A stretch of DNA of 64,000 bases from Sipunculus nudus (lineage: Eukaryota > Annelida > Sipuncula > Golfingiida > Sipunculidae), in the NCBI GenBank assembly GCA_026874595.1, contig CM049321.1:8864979-8928978 (forward strand), written 5' to 3'. Shown piece after piece: positions 1 to 11,438 of this stretch (the first letter of the stretch is position 1; every line of letters starts with the position of its first letter). The notes below the pieces were generated by a model. It was given only the letters and a program-made list of their open reading frames with translations, did no database searches and was not told where the DNA came from. A program made the position numbers and the translations under genes.

Positions 1-45
1 AATCCTTTTCACATCCAAGACTCGGCACAAATTTGGTTGGAGTAA

Positions 46-332
46 GGCCAAAAAAAAAGGCATGGTTCTCAGGCAATGTTTTTTTCAGGAACCAGTACAG
101 GTGGGGGATATTTTATTTTTCACCTTTTTGTATGTTTCGATAAAAGTGTCAAATGATTAGCAAAAAGCCTGAACAGGTAAAAGCACTACATAAAAAATGA
201 AAACTAATCAAAATTATATTATTTATCTTCTTGAAAGAAGAAAATCAAAATTTTTGATGCTGGGGGGGGGGGGGGGGGGGGTAAAATTGATGCGGGCAGT
301 GCCTGAGAATCATACCTTTTATTTTTTTGGCC
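46..332 (+). mobile_element. PIF/Harbinger-like (Tourist-type) MITE, copy 1
   Basis: 287 bp with inverted ends: left GGCCAAAAA...GGTTCTCAGGCA, right TGCCTGAGAATCATACC...TTTTGGCC. It is flanked by TAA at 43-45 and 333-335. A 3-bp TWA duplication with GGCC ends is typical of PIF/Harbinger. There is no coding capacity; a long G run lies at about 264-282. Confidence 0.75.
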
Positions 333-432
333 TAAGTGATAATTTAACAAACGGAGCATGTTATACCTAACAAGGTTATAATGAATCATGATTCTAATTT
401 ATGAATTTCCTTATCCTGATGATATAAATCAG

Positions 433-496
433 AGTGAGCCGATCTACGTGCCTGTGAAGCGAGGAGAGCGGGGGAGTGGATCAGAGTCAGATGAAG
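433..496 (+). CDS. SLC35F5: SLC35F5 exon (first in window)
   Basis: Acceptor AAATCAG and donor GAAG|GTGAGG. It encodes [21 protein letters not shown] and ends with one base of the next codon. The family motif SEP(L/I)YVPV sits in the cytosolic loop between helices 2 and 3. Confidence 0.85.
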
Positions 497-3400
497 GTGA
501 GGGTTTCTATTTTTTGTTCCAAGTAATCTGATTTATAATGAGATATATATTCTACTAGCAGAACCACATTCCACAGTGAAATTGTCATTACTGTCACTAC
601 CATTTAAGAATCTTTTTAATTCATCAGGGATAATATAACTTTTGTTGAACTATGAATTCACTGACATCTTGTCAAATTTATGCAGATTTTCATTTGTATC
701 TGTACTTTTTACCAGTTAAGAATTCCTCACTCAGTTCCATTTAAATGTTGGTCAGAAAATCATTGGAACTATCTGTAAAGGTTACATGTTTGCATGGAAG
801 AACTCATGCAGGTCTCAAATAGAAACCTTCTCCTAACAGCAAAAGAGAACAGCAATCAGTGATATACTCAGTGTCTGTCTGGTTCATTGTGTGGTGTGAG
901 ATTGCTCATTGTCATAAGTAAAACTAGGGTATCTGCCATAGGGACAGGTCCTTGTGACTTCATTCAGGACAGGCTTTCCATGGCTGAATTTGAACTTCGC
1001 TGGGTTTTCTGTTGGCCAATCTGGGTTGACACGAGAACTTTCGATAGATGGCCCTGTAATGGTCCTTAATGAAATAACATCAAATTAGTCAGGATTTATG
1101 GGGAAATATATGAAGTGAACCCCCCCCCCCCCCACACACACACACACACACTTCATCATTCCTGACACGTGTGTGACCTCATGCACAGAGGAGTTGCAAG
1201 ACAATTGTTGAGTGGCAGAGTGATGTAGGACTTGGACGCGAGTCTGGACTCAGACTTGTACTCGGACTCGGTGTAAAGGACTTAAACAATCAGGTTGAGT
1301 CCATCTTGAGTCCAGTAGATAAAAAAAATACTCTAAAGAATTATATACATATGCGAACTTCTAACAGAACATTTAAAAATAAGACTTGTACACTAAGCTT
1401 TGGCTCTGCGTCAGGAGCTCAATGTATTTAAACAATCATGTAAAAAGCATGTATAAAGTAACATTATAATATACATGATAATCTCAAATTTCTATGTTGA
1501 ATTTCTTTTGACATGGATTTTTGCATTGGACGAATACTAGGACTTGGGTTCCAAATGATCAGACGAGAAGGAGGCAGGCTTTGACTCGAACTTTTAAGGA
1601 CTTGGACTTAAGAAGCCTGGACTTGGACTTGCACTCGAACTTGGATGGTATGGTCTCAATTTCATCGCCATCAATTTCTTGGCACCACCATTAATTTTAA
1701 CACAAAATGTTTCATGAATACCCAACACAGATGCTGACATTACAGATCCTAGGGTAATCTTCAGAATGCTGGCAATCACTTCTGCTTTCAGTGGAGAGTT
1801 CATAAACAATAGAGGCTTCAGAAGCCTCCTTCACTGCAAATACTGCTGAATACTTGCATTCCATACTTCATACTAATTATTTGCAGGTTTAAACCACAAG
1901 AAGACGAAAAAGCTGGTCCGTTTCAACAACCTGTCTGAAGTACGCCAGCTGTCAGGTACTGCACACAGTTTAACTGTACTTTACGATACTAAGATCCAGT
2001 TAAATTCAGCATTTGTTTTATTTCAGTACTACAAAACAACATTACTAAGTGGCAGGAACTTATAGGAAGCTAGTGCATGAAAATATTCCTAAAACAATTA
2101 GAACTAGACGAGGAATGTATCCTCCAAACAAATAAACACATATAAAATCTCCAGTTTTTAGGAACTGATAATTTATACTAGATTCTCATGCACCCAAAAC
2201 ACAATTTTTTGATTTTTTTATTATGTTACAGTCATAATATTTATAGACTAGTGGTTTCCAAAAAATGTTTATTTACAGTTTATCACAGGTGTAAGTTTAA
2301 ATAATAGCAGAGAAGAAAATTTGCAGACATAGGAGGTCTGTATCCAGTACTAAATTTGAACATAATATTGATTTTAGTGATTAAATATGTGAACCAAATA
2401 TGTTTTTATATATAATAAATATGTATTAAAAAAAAGAAGTGTCCCTGGCTTTGAATTGTTTGGGAAAGTTTGATTAGCTATTTTCATTCACCAACAAGCA
2501 ATTATTCCCAGTAAATAAGGTATATATTGATAATAGTTGTGATCCTCACACGGCAGTTACACACTGCATTTGTCCGAGACCTCTTTCCCTGTAACCACTG
2601 CATCCTGAGACATCCTGTAAATATGCAACACCCACTCCTGCTGGTCTGGTAATAGCGTCATATTGACCCTCTGGCATTACGACCTGAATACTGGCACCAC
2701 AGTGTCATTACATCTAAGTCTGAGGAACGCATTATAAGGCCTTATGAAAATGCAAATATTTTTGTCATTCCTGACAACACTTCTGGCCTACAGGTACACT
2801 GTCAATCAACATAAACCAGACTAGACCAATCATCAGCATCTTTTGTGTACTTTCTAATATAATACCAAACATGGGCAAAAAAGTTCTTGTTTAACCCAGC
2901 ACCTTGGTAAACCCCTTGGCATGTCTGTTGAATTTATGACTGTGTGAACACAAGCATAGCTCGCACGGGTTACAGGATGCAGGCAGTTTGTAGGCCATAC
3001 AGGAAATGCCCTGTGTCCATGGAGATGGTGATTCAGTGTGAGTTGTGAGCTTACATGTATACTATTGTGTGAGTTCATCATTCTTAGCATAATATTCAGA
3101 TTATGGGCCATTTACCACAATATGAATGCAACCTGATGCAAGACCACTGCGATACATTCCACAATATTACTTGAATCACAACTCGAGTAGGCTTACCAGC
3201 CCAATTATCGGATTGCCTACTGAGTCGGGTTGTCACAGCTAGTCTGGTAACACCTGAGCCATGGATCAGACCAATGAGAGAGGGTGTCCTGTGGTGTAAT
3301 CACACCAACAAGAGCGGGTGTCGCATGTTAAAAACTTGGAGCTGGACACACAGTGTGATACCACATTCTCATTTGTCTGATTACAATTCTTTCCTCTGTG

Positions 3401-4929
3401 CGCACCCTGGTGATAGAACCCAGAGAACCGTGCTATACAAAGCAGCGGTTACAAGAAAGGTGACTTGTGACAAATGCAGTGTGTAACAGCTGCATGAGGA
3501 GTGTAAATAAGATTCTTTTGTGTTGTTTCTATGCTGCACTCAAATCCTTATCATCAGATGTGTTTTGTACTTTTTTGACAGAGAGCCAGGCTGAGGATGC
3601 TGCTTTGGCGAGGATGTCTTACTCAGCTTACCTCCGAGCAGAAGAGCTTCGCATACGATCATTGAGCAAACTGCCAATCAAATATGTCGCCAAACTTGCT
3701 TTCCTGTTCTGTGTCCTGGTAAGATTATGTGTGATTCAATAAAGAGACAATGATTTTGTAATCCTAGACATTATGCACCTCACATCATGAACAAAATACT
3801 GAGAAAATGATGCACTAGAAATGTTGCACAGGAAATTATGTACAAGAAATGATGCACAGGAAATGATGCAAAGGAAATAATGCTGAGGAAATGATGCTCA
3901 GGAAATGATGCACAGGAAATAATGCTCAGAAAATGATGCGGTGGAAATGATGCACGGGAAATGATGCACTGAATGAACATGTCACATCCATTGGGCATAT
4001 TGTCACTGTACAAAATATCATAAAGAGGATTCAGGAAAAAAGAAACTGCAAACATATGAATATTCACTTTTGAAACCTGCAAGCCATGTTTAAAAATAAT
4101 TCAGCCTTTACACATTTCATATAATATATATAAATATTCATATTAATCTGAACAGTGCATGAATTTATATAAATTAAACTTGAATTTTAACATAGTTGTA
4201 CAGTCTGGGATTGTTCAACATCTTAAGATATGATTCTCCTTTTACAACACACATGGCCTTTTACATTTTATTCAGATTGTTTCCAATACTATAGAAGAAT
4301 TTACTAGTGAAATAATACTAGTGAAAAAGTATTTATTGTATAAATTTACAAAAACTAATGAATATTTTGTTATATATACTGTTAGTAGTATTTATGATCT
4401 AATTGTGGAATTTATTACTGTATAACCCTTTGAAAGTTAAAATTATATTTCCATAAATGGCCTTTCACAAACTGAATATCAGTTACGTCTTTCACATATA
4501 TTTATAATAATAATCATGATCATCACGTCATCATCATTTAAATGTACTATTTTTCAGTACTTTTTTGCAAACCTGTCATATCAAGAAGCTTTAAAGGACA
4601 CAGAGGCGGGCATCGTCAATGTGCTTTCATCAACATCAGGGCTGTTTACGTTGATTCTAGCGGCCATGTTCCCTAGTTCCGCCCTTGATCGCTTCACATT
4701 GTCAAAATTCTTCATGGTACTACTCAGGTAAGTGCAGATGTACTTAAAACACTTGTTGGCTTATATTTAACTATCTGCTAATTCTTGGTTGCTTAGTTGG
4801 GTACTTATTGTCATCTCTTGATAAACGGTACCACAAGTGGTTTTCAGCGCCATCTGGTGGTCAAGCTAGGTTTGTGATGAGAAAGGGGGGCATATCCTGA
4901 CGAGACAGTCATTGACACTGATGCATTGC

Positions 4930-4960
<31 letters not shown>

Positions 4961-7900
4961 CAGTGGAACCCTGCCTTGCTACCAACCCACAATTGTGTCC
5001 ACCCCCACAATTACAACCACTTTTCTTGGTCCAGAATATTTGAACCAGGTAGCTTAGAACTTCACTGATACGACCACACTAAAATAATGACCACTTTGGT
5101 CAGTCCCCAAGGTGGTCGTAATTGTGGGGTTTACACTGTATGTGTGTATATAACATTATATATATAATGTCCTAAGACATACAGGTCTTAGTGTGTAATC
5201 AAAATGGCAGCCCACATTTGTGGTTTCAAGAAACTGGGAGGAATAAACCTGTCAGGTTTAAGTGCACATGGATGCGACACAAAAGTATTCTAGGATGTGA
5301 GAACAGCGTCCAGGGTGATTCTTTCTGTGGAGAGGTCAAAGTTGAGAGTAGAATAACACGTTTTTGGATCAGTAAGACATCATCTTGAAACATACAGGAG
5401 GGGAGTTATCCATTTGTTTTCAAGCTGTTTCAGTGTGTGTGCACTGTTTCTCACAGGACTTGCATCTGCACTATTTTACAAGGGTGGCACTTTTTTTCCT
5501 GTGTGAACACAACCATGATATGCTAAATTGTTATTTGGTTATTTACTGTTAATATATATATATATAAATATATGTTGTACACATTTACAGTATAGGTGGA
5601 GTGGTTCTAGTGAGCTTGGCAGACATGAAGATGGAGTCTAGTCTACCGTTAGGAGCACTGTGGGCTCTGAGCGGGGCATTGCTTTACGCTGTGTATCTCG
5701 TCCTGTTACGAAGAAAAGCTGATAACGAGGACAAGCTAGATATCCCCATGTTTTTTGGTAAGGCCCACATCTCATTTATTTATCATTGAATGTGATGTTT
5801 TAAGAATATCTTCATTAGTAATTCACCTAACATTGCTTCTGCACATAAAAGTTAAAGGAAAATGTCAATGATAGTGGAAGCAACATACTTGAATGATTGT
5901 TAATAAGTAAATTATGATTTGTCCCACAGCATAACATTTCAAAATCCTGATAATTTATATGAGATATTTTCAACATTGTTTCAACCACTTAATAATGTCA
6001 GAATAAAGAATTAAAATAACATTGCTATATAGTCCAGCTGTGTAAGATATTTTGCTTTACCATTGCAGGATTTGTTGGATTGTTTACAGCATTCATATTG
6101 TGGCCAGGCTTTTTTATCCTCCACTTTTCAAAAGCTGAAGAGTTCCAGTTGCCAAATGGGACTCAGTGGTTCTACCTAGTCATTAACGGCCTTGTGGGCA
6201 CTGTGATATCAGAATTTTTATGGCTTTTGTGAGTATTCTGTTTCCTTTAGTGTTGCTTTACATAAACATTATTGAGTAATCTACTGCATGTAATAAGCCA
6301 CCCAACTCATGGTTTTGCTTTCCTTTACGGACATTTCATTGCTAGCAATCCAAAGTCACCATCTTTCTGGCTTCTAAGTTCTATGGTCTAGGGATAGAGC
6401 ACAGGACTCAAAGCCGGGAGATCACAGGTTCGAATCTCAGCAGATGTGGTGAAAATTTTCTTGGTCAGTCGCCATCCAGGGTGAGCACTCTGCAGGCTTT
6501 AAGGGGAGGCTGTGCCCCACATCCCTACTTCACTCACAAACAAGTGCACCTTTCAGGGGTTCCTGGGTGGTGTGACCCAAAGAAAGTGACTATTACACAA
6601 TCATGCAGTAGTCACCAGCCTGGTTAACATCATGATATAAAATGAGAGGAAGCGTGGGATAATGCCCTGTCACCTAGTTAGAAACCAGGATGGAATTCTG
6701 CAAACGTACATATACTTTGTTAAGCTAGCATTTAAAAAAAACTCGAGGTGGTTACCCCCAACAAAAAAATGTAAAAAAAAGTCACCATCCTTTCAAGGCA
6801 GCTATTCACCTGCTTAATTTGTAAAATTTATGGTGTCCCTAGCATGTTCTAGGTACATGTCAATCAATTGACTGCAGGTTATTCTTGCTAAGAAAATTTT
6901 TTTTAGAAAATCCTGTCATGGGTGTTTTGGCATGTTTTTTCTCATGCTATCAGTAAACATGGTGTATGCACATACCATTTTATATAAACTGAAGAACCGT
7001 GTGTCCAGATGTTGTCAATTGGTCAAGTGCAAAAGACCATTAATTGTTTTTCAGCAACAGTTGAATTGTGGAAAACAGTGGTGTTAAAAGTTTAGCAGAT
7101 ATCAAGTGACACATTAATACAGAGACAGCTGAGCAGCATGACCTATGATCACTTGCTAATTACCTCTATTGCTCCTTGTAGAGGCTGCTTCCTGACGTCA
7201 TCATTGGTGGCAACTCTTTCCCTCAGTATGACCATCCCACTAACCATGGTGGCGGATACCATTATCAAAGGGGTAAGCCATTAAATCCCTATTTTCTACA
7301 TTATGTTAATATATTGTAAATTGACACAAGGTGGTAGTCTGAGACCACAAGTGTGTTTTTTTTTTGTTTAAAAATTATATTTTAAATTTTTTATTGAAAA
7401 AAAATTTAAATATTTAGTTTAAGGGTAGATAGAAACTTGATAGAGGGAAGACCATAAATATTTTTTCAGATATTGTCATGTAATTTAATATTAGTCCACT
7501 AAAAAGTCACTTTCTATTACTGGGTGCTTAAAATAGTGTACCTTTTAAATTAAAAAAAAATTAATTGTTAAAAAATTATGTGAATTAAGTGAAAATTTTA
7601 ACAGTATGTATACAGTTGTATAGATCACTGTATCAAGTTTGAAATAATGTATACTTTATGGGGTCTTATATGAATATAAATCACTTTTTGAGTGATTTTA
7701 GATATAGGGGTTTTGATGATAATGTATTATTACAGTAGTTGTGCCAATATACATTAGTGTTATATATTGCTATATAATTATACATAAGGAAACTTTAAAA
7801 TCTCAGACAAAATTATAATAGACTCAGTAACTGATCCAACACATCATCGGATGGAAATATCTTTAATGTATAAAATATCTGGAGTAACTTTTGTTTCTTC

Positions 7901-10537
7901 CAGGTGTCTTACAACTGGATGTTTTATGTAGGAAGCGTCCCTGTGTTTTTATCGTTTATTGGTGTGAGTGTTTTAACTCACTGGGAAAACTGGGATCCAA
8001 TGTGTTTGGCCTTGAAGAAACTTATACAATGCCTATGTAGAAGTCGACTTTTACCAAGGTGAGTTCAAAAGCTCTGCTTAAAGTCTTATAACTCTCTCAT
8101 ATAATTATTATACCCTCTCAGCTTCATTTGCAGGAGGGGGTATATAGTAACACCTCTGTTCGTGCGTCCATCCGTGATTCCGTCTGTCCATCCAGGCTTC
8201 CCTTGTGGATCCATTTTAAGCCAAACCGTTTCACCTAAACTTTTAATCTTTCACATGTGGCTCACCCACACATAGATAAAGATCCCTATCAATTTTGAGG
8301 TCACAGGGTCAAAGGTCAAGGCCACGGGAGACACTTTTTTGGAAAAGCTTGTGGAACGATTTTAAGCCAAACTGTTTCACATAAACATTTCATCTATCGC
8401 ATATGGCTCATTAACCCCATGGATGAAGAACCCTGTTGAGTTCAAGGTCAGCAGGCCTAAGGTCAAGGTCAAAGACCTGCCCTCATAATTTTCACACCTG
8501 TGTAATACACCCCATATGATTATGCTCTGGTGTGAGGGGATGCTCCACTTTGCGGTGCCCTTGTTCTGGTGTTTATCAGTAATGTGGTGGGGTCCACAAC
8601 ATCTGAGTCCAAGTCGAGTCCGAGTCCAGACAACTTGAGTCTGAGTACTAGTCTGAGTCCTTGAAATTTGAGCCTAAGTCCACTGTTTTTGAGTCTTGAG
8701 TCACTTGGAAGTACAAGTTCAAGTCAGGGTCTAATAATACACATCTCCTTTTTAAAAGAAATTTAAAATGGATATTTTATATTATCATTTATATTTTTAT
8801 GTTAGTTTACGCACGGTTTTTACCTGAATGTTTGATAACATTTGGCTTCTGATGCCGTACTAAAGCTTTGTAAATATACTGTGGTTGTATTCTTATCTGC
8901 GGTGACTTTAAATTTGCGATATTAGCAGTCGCTGAAAGAGCACAACATTGAAACCATGCAGTTATGAATGCTGACCATCTTGGTATGAGTCATCATATCA
9001 GAAGCCACCAGTAGGCGATTCATTTTGGTAAAAGATAGGGATTTGCTAAAACATGTGACCCTTTGATTCCACATCAAAGGGGCAATACTGGCATGCATCA
9101 TTCCTCCCGCCATCTAATTAACGAGTGACACAGCTAACTCTCATCAGGGGCATTCACAACAAAAAACTGATTACGCTGTCATTTAGTCACAGACGGGTCC
9201 TTACACCTTACATGGAATTCCGAGAATCGTTTTTGCTGGGCTAAGCTTGGTTGAAGGCAACCACAGTAGTCTTATTGTAGGCTATATATTGTATTATCTG
9301 TTGGCCCAAGCATGTATACAAGGCCAAAATAAAAAAAAAAAAGGTATGGTTCTCAGGCACTTTTTTTTAGAAATCAATGCGGCCCGGCGCTTTTTTTATT
9401 TTAAATTTTTTGGTATGTTTCGATAAAAATGTCAAATGATAAGGGAAAAGCATGAAAATAACAGTTTTATTTTACTAAATAAGTAAAAGCACTTCAAAAC
9501 AAAGGAAATTGTATGGTTTTATCTTCTTGAAAGAAATGTCGGAGAGGCAGCAGCTCAAAATTGGAAAGTTTTTATTGAAAATTAAAATAAAAATTTTTGA
9601 TGGGGGGGTTTAAAATTGATGCGGGCGGTGCCTGAGAACCATATTTTTTTTTGCCCAAGTCTTTTTAGTATGTGACAGATCTTTTTCCTGCTAGACTCCA
9701 CTTGGACTATGCCTAGTTTTTCAAGCCCTTACCTCCAAGTCTGAGTATTTGTCTGAGTCCAGGGACTGAGTCCAAGTCTGAGGCCCTAACAAAGTGGACT
9801 TGAATCCAGACCTAAGTCCGAGATCACTGATCTTTATAGTCTTGATTTGGCCCTTTAACTTTGTTTGATTCTTCCACTGAGATGGCATGATAAGGAAAAT
9901 TATGGATTTATTAACAGGTTTTCTTGTTTTACAGATTTGCTGTTTTATCCATTTCTGAAGCTGTGCTTAAAACTGATGTTAATATCAAGAACTCTATCAA
10001 GAAGTATATGAAAATAAATGATAAGAATAATTTATGTTTGAGTAATGCCTTTTACGTCTTTAATGTATACAGTTGTTGATAATGGTAAAATTGATTACAG
10101 GTCATGACCAGACATTTTTGCTTGCCATTAATGCAATGTTTAAAGATGATGACGCAGTATTTTAGTTCATTATTAATGGAATGGTTATAGATTAGGACAA
10201 AATATTTTAATTAGTTAATTATGGAATGGTTATAGATTATGACAAATATTTTAGTTCATTATTTATGCAGTGGTTACAAATTATGACAAAATACTTCAGC
10301 TCATAATAAATGCAGTGCTCACAGATGATGACAAAATATTTTTGTTCATAATTTATGTAATGGATGACAAAAATATTTCAGTTGATTATTAATATAATGG
10401 TTCCAGATGATGAAGAAACATTTTTGCTCATCATTTATGCATTATTCATTGTTGTTTGTTCCAGAGTCAGAGAAATTGACAAGGAGCAGACGGAGAGTTT
10501 GATAGGCATCAACGATGGACGAGGGATGGAAGCGTGA
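433..10537 (+). CDS. SLC35F5: SLC35F5-like transporter, C-terminal 361 codons in nine exons
   Basis: Partial gene; the 5' exons lie before the window. Joining 433-496, 1887-1955, 3582-3718, 4558-4727, 5591-5757, 6069-6228, 7182-7272, 7904-8058 and 10465-10537 gives one open frame of 361 codons plus TGA, with every intron GT-AG and every phase matching. Recognised from family-typical blocks: [85 protein letters not shown]35 proteins are drug/metabolite-transporter-superfamily membrane proteins with about ten helices; by comparison with the vertebrate protein the first two helices should lie upstream and the rest are encoded here. The substrate of SLC35F5 is not established. The introns hold a GAGTCC-rich element, a 15-bp minisatellite, a pogo-like MITE, a SINE and a nested repeat; the rest of the introns shows nothing recognisable. 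Confidence 0.93.
1115..1151 (+). repeat. Poly-C plus (CA)n microsatellite
   Basis: A C run followed directly by CACACA repeats, in an SLC35F5 intron. Confidence 0.9.
1227..1650 (-). repeat. GAGTCC/GGACTT-rich dispersed element, copy 1
   Basis: Both ends are arrays of degenerate GGACTTGGACT and ACTCGGACTC motifs around an AT-rich centre. It is in the opposite orientation to the copies at 8588 and 21651, and lies in an SLC35F5 intron. The class is unknown. Confidence 0.55.
1887..1955 (+). CDS. SLC35F5: SLC35F5 exon
   Basis: Acceptor TTATTTGCAG, donor TCAG|GTACTG, phase 1 in and out. It encodes a basic loop ending [13 protein letters not shown], like the conserved VRFSN...EIRQL segment of the family. 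Confidence 0.88.
3582..3718 (+). CDS. SLC35F5: SLC35F5 exon
   Basis: Acceptor TTTTTGACAG, donor CCTG|GTAAGA, phase 1 in and 0 out. It encodes [14 protein letters not shown] and then the start of a helix, [12 protein letters not shown]. Confidence 0.92.
3782..3975 (+). repeat. 15-bp minisatellite
   Basis: About 12 degenerate units of GGAAATGATGCACAG, in the intron after the exon at 3582-3718. Because 15 is a multiple of 3, the - strand shows a 100-codon open frame, which is a by-product. Confidence 0.85.
4558..4727 (+). CDS. SLC35F5: SLC35F5 exon
   Basis: Acceptor ATTTTTCAG, donor CTCAG|GTAAGT, 56 codons plus 2 bases. It encodes the most diagnostic block, [14 protein letters not shown]...[22 protein letters not shown], nearly the vertebrate sequence. 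Confidence 0.96.
4961..5138. mobile_element. pogo/Tc1-like MITE, 178 bp
   Basis: Starts CAGTGGAACCC and ends GGGGTTTACACTG, with complementary inner arms (CACAATTACAACCAC and GTGGTCGTAATTGTG), flanked by TA on both sides. CAGTG ends with TA duplication are typical of pogo/mariner-type non-autonomous elements. Confidence 0.7.
5190..5260 (+). repeat. Dispersed repeat, copy A
   Basis: Contains AAAATGGCAGCCC, TTTCAAGAAACT and ATAAACCTGTCAGG in this order. The same order and spacing recur in reverse at 10850-10920. Confidence 0.65.
5591..5757 (+). CDS. SLC35F5: SLC35F5 exon
   Basis: Acceptor ATTTACAG, donor TTTG|GTAAGG. It encodes [12 protein letters not shown], then [20 protein letters not shown] and [12 protein letters not shown]: two helices of the second repeat of the transporter fold. 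Confidence 0.96.
6069..6228 (+). CDS. SLC35F5: SLC35F5 exon
   Basis: Acceptor CATTGCAG, donor CTTTT|GTGAGT, phase 1 in and 2 out. It encodes [20 protein letters not shown] and ends in [14 protein letters not shown]. Confidence 0.95.
6368..6777 (+). mobile_element. tRNA-derived SINE with target duplication
   Basis: An A-box-like GGGATAGAGCACAGG starts near 6391 and a B-box GGTTCGAATCTC lies at 6427-6438. About 300 bp of body follows, ending in A-rich sequence. It is flanked by AAAGTCACCATCTTTC at 6352-6367 and AAAGTCACCATCCTTTC at 6778-6794, a direct repeat that fits a retroposition target-site duplication. Confidence 0.78.
7182..7272 (+). CDS. SLC35F5: SLC35F5 exon
   Basis: Acceptor CTTGTAG, donor AAAGGG|GTAAGC. 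It encodes [20 protein letters not shown] then [10 protein letters not shown], a conserved helix. Confidence 0.95.
7904..8058 (+). CDS. SLC35F5: SLC35F5 exon
   Basis: Acceptor TCTTCCAG, donor CCAAG|GTGAGT. It encodes [18 protein letters not shown], the last helix and THWENWDPM, matching the vertebrate HYNNWDPV block. Confidence 0.94.
8105..8570 (+). repeat. TATATAG / AGGTCA-rich dispersed repeat
   Basis: Begins near GGAGGGGGTATATAG, then a CGTCCATCCG-type tract. Two related half-units each hold TTTTAAGCCAAAC(C/T)GTTTCAC (from about 8215 and 8361) followed by AAGGTCA-rich sequence. It resembles a repeat class common in molluscan and other marine invertebrate introns; that assignment is from memory. 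Confidence 0.6.
8588..9832 (+). repeat. GAGTCC-rich dispersed element, copy 2, with nested MITE
   Basis: Degenerate GAGTCCAAGTC motifs fill 8600-8730 and 9680-9830. The interior is enlarged by the Harbinger-like MITE at 9322-9655. It lies in the last SLC35F5 intron. Confidence 0.55.
9322..9655 (+). mobile_element. PIF/Harbinger-like MITE, copy 2 (nested)
   Basis: Same family and orientation as 46-332: GGTATGGTTCTCAGGCAC at the left, GTGCCTGAGAACCATA at the right, shared internal TATGTTTCGATAAAA block. It is flanked by CAA at 9319-9321 and 9656-9658. It sits inside the GAGTCC-rich element at 8588-9832. Confidence 0.72.
10083..10455 (+). repeat. 45-bp minisatellite
   Basis: About eight degenerate units; the anchor GATGACAAAATATTT recurs mostly every 44-46 bp (10151, 10196, 10241, 10285, 10330, 10366, 10412). 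It ends just before the acceptor of the last SLC35F5 exon. Confidence 0.8.
10465..10537 (+). CDS. SLC35F5: SLC35F5 terminal coding exon
   Basis: Acceptor TTGTTCCAG after a 2.4-kb intron. It encodes [20 protein letters not shown] then MEA and TGA at 10535-10537. The ESLI block is like the vertebrate C-terminal tail (CESLIPM). Confidence 0.9.
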
Positions 10538-11063
10538 AGCTCGTCATCATCTGATCAAACATGTCATTATCACAATATGATATTCCTTCATATACTCTGA
10601 TGTTCGGGGCTTCTGGGACTGTATAAATATTTATTGCTGGTTGGTCAGGGGTGCCTGGTAGCCATGATGCAGCTTTAATAGCGTTGTTATGAGTGATTGC
10701 TGGGGCTGTAAAGTTACACTAGAATGTAGATACATTACAATACAATGTCAGATACTAAATCAGTGTCATGTTTGACATGGTCCAAAAAAGTGTTATTCTT
10801 CTTTAAACTTTGCCACTATAAAATGTGTCCCATCCCCACACCCTTATCTAACCCTGACAGGTTTATGTCTCCAAGTTTCTTGAAAGCACTTATGGGGGCT
10901 GCCATTTTGGGTACACATTAACATGCAGAGGTCACAGGTTAAAATATGGGTACACTCCTGGTATATGTAATCTCTCCACAAAATATGTGGTATGTTTGGG
11001 GTAATTTCATTGATGGAAAACAGGTTGTATTGCATCTGATGTGCTAATTGTTTGAAAAATAAA
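10538..11063 (+). other. Probable SLC35F5 3' untranslated region
   Basis: Non-coding after the stop. The first plausible AATAAA signal is at 11058-11063; later ones are possible. It includes a repeat copy at 10850-10920. The end is uncertain. Confidence 0.4.
10850..10920 (-). repeat. Dispersed repeat, copy B (inverted)
   Basis: Reverse complement carries AAAATGGCAGCCC, TTTCAAGAAACT and ATAAACCTGTCAGG, about 80% alike to 5190-5260 by eye. It lies in the probable 3' UTR. Confidence 0.65.
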
Positions 11064-11143
11064 TTTTAGTTAAGGTGTGTGGAAATATATTTGATCAGAG
11101 AAAAAATTGGCCTGGAATCTAAACTATAACTTGTTCATATATA

Positions 11144-11436
11144 CAGTATAACCACAAATTTCTTATCTGAAAATTCTTTTTTTTTTAATTTAAAATAAGA
11201 TGAAATTTACCTCTGTTGACTGAAAAGTAGAAATACAACATGTGGAAAAAATATATTTTTCCTAGATTACCAAATATGAAAATGTTCTGGGCAGGATTGG
11301 CTTATTGGAACACTCATATGCCTTCGCATACCGGTAGTATGCCTATTGAAAAATTGTTAACCTTGCATAACAGTAACCTCAGTTATTTGAACAAATTTGT
11401 GTCCCCCAAAGTATTTGGATATTCTTGGTTCTACTG
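11144..11436. mobile_element. pogo/Tc1-like MITE, 293 bp, diverged
   Basis: Starts CAGTATAACCACAAATTTC and ends GGTTCTACTG, flanked by TA at 11142-11143 and 11437-11438. It has the same end signature as 4961-5138 but with more decay. Confidence 0.5.
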
Positions 11437-11438
11437 TA

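Noticed and set aside
3780-4082. 100-codon - strand frame rich in His/Phe/Ser
   Set aside because: It comes from the 15-bp minisatellite in an SLC35F5 intron.
6391-6438. A functional tRNA gene
   Set aside because: The A and B boxes are present but the acceptor stem and anticodon arm do not fold, and a 300-bp body with target duplication follows: it is a SINE.
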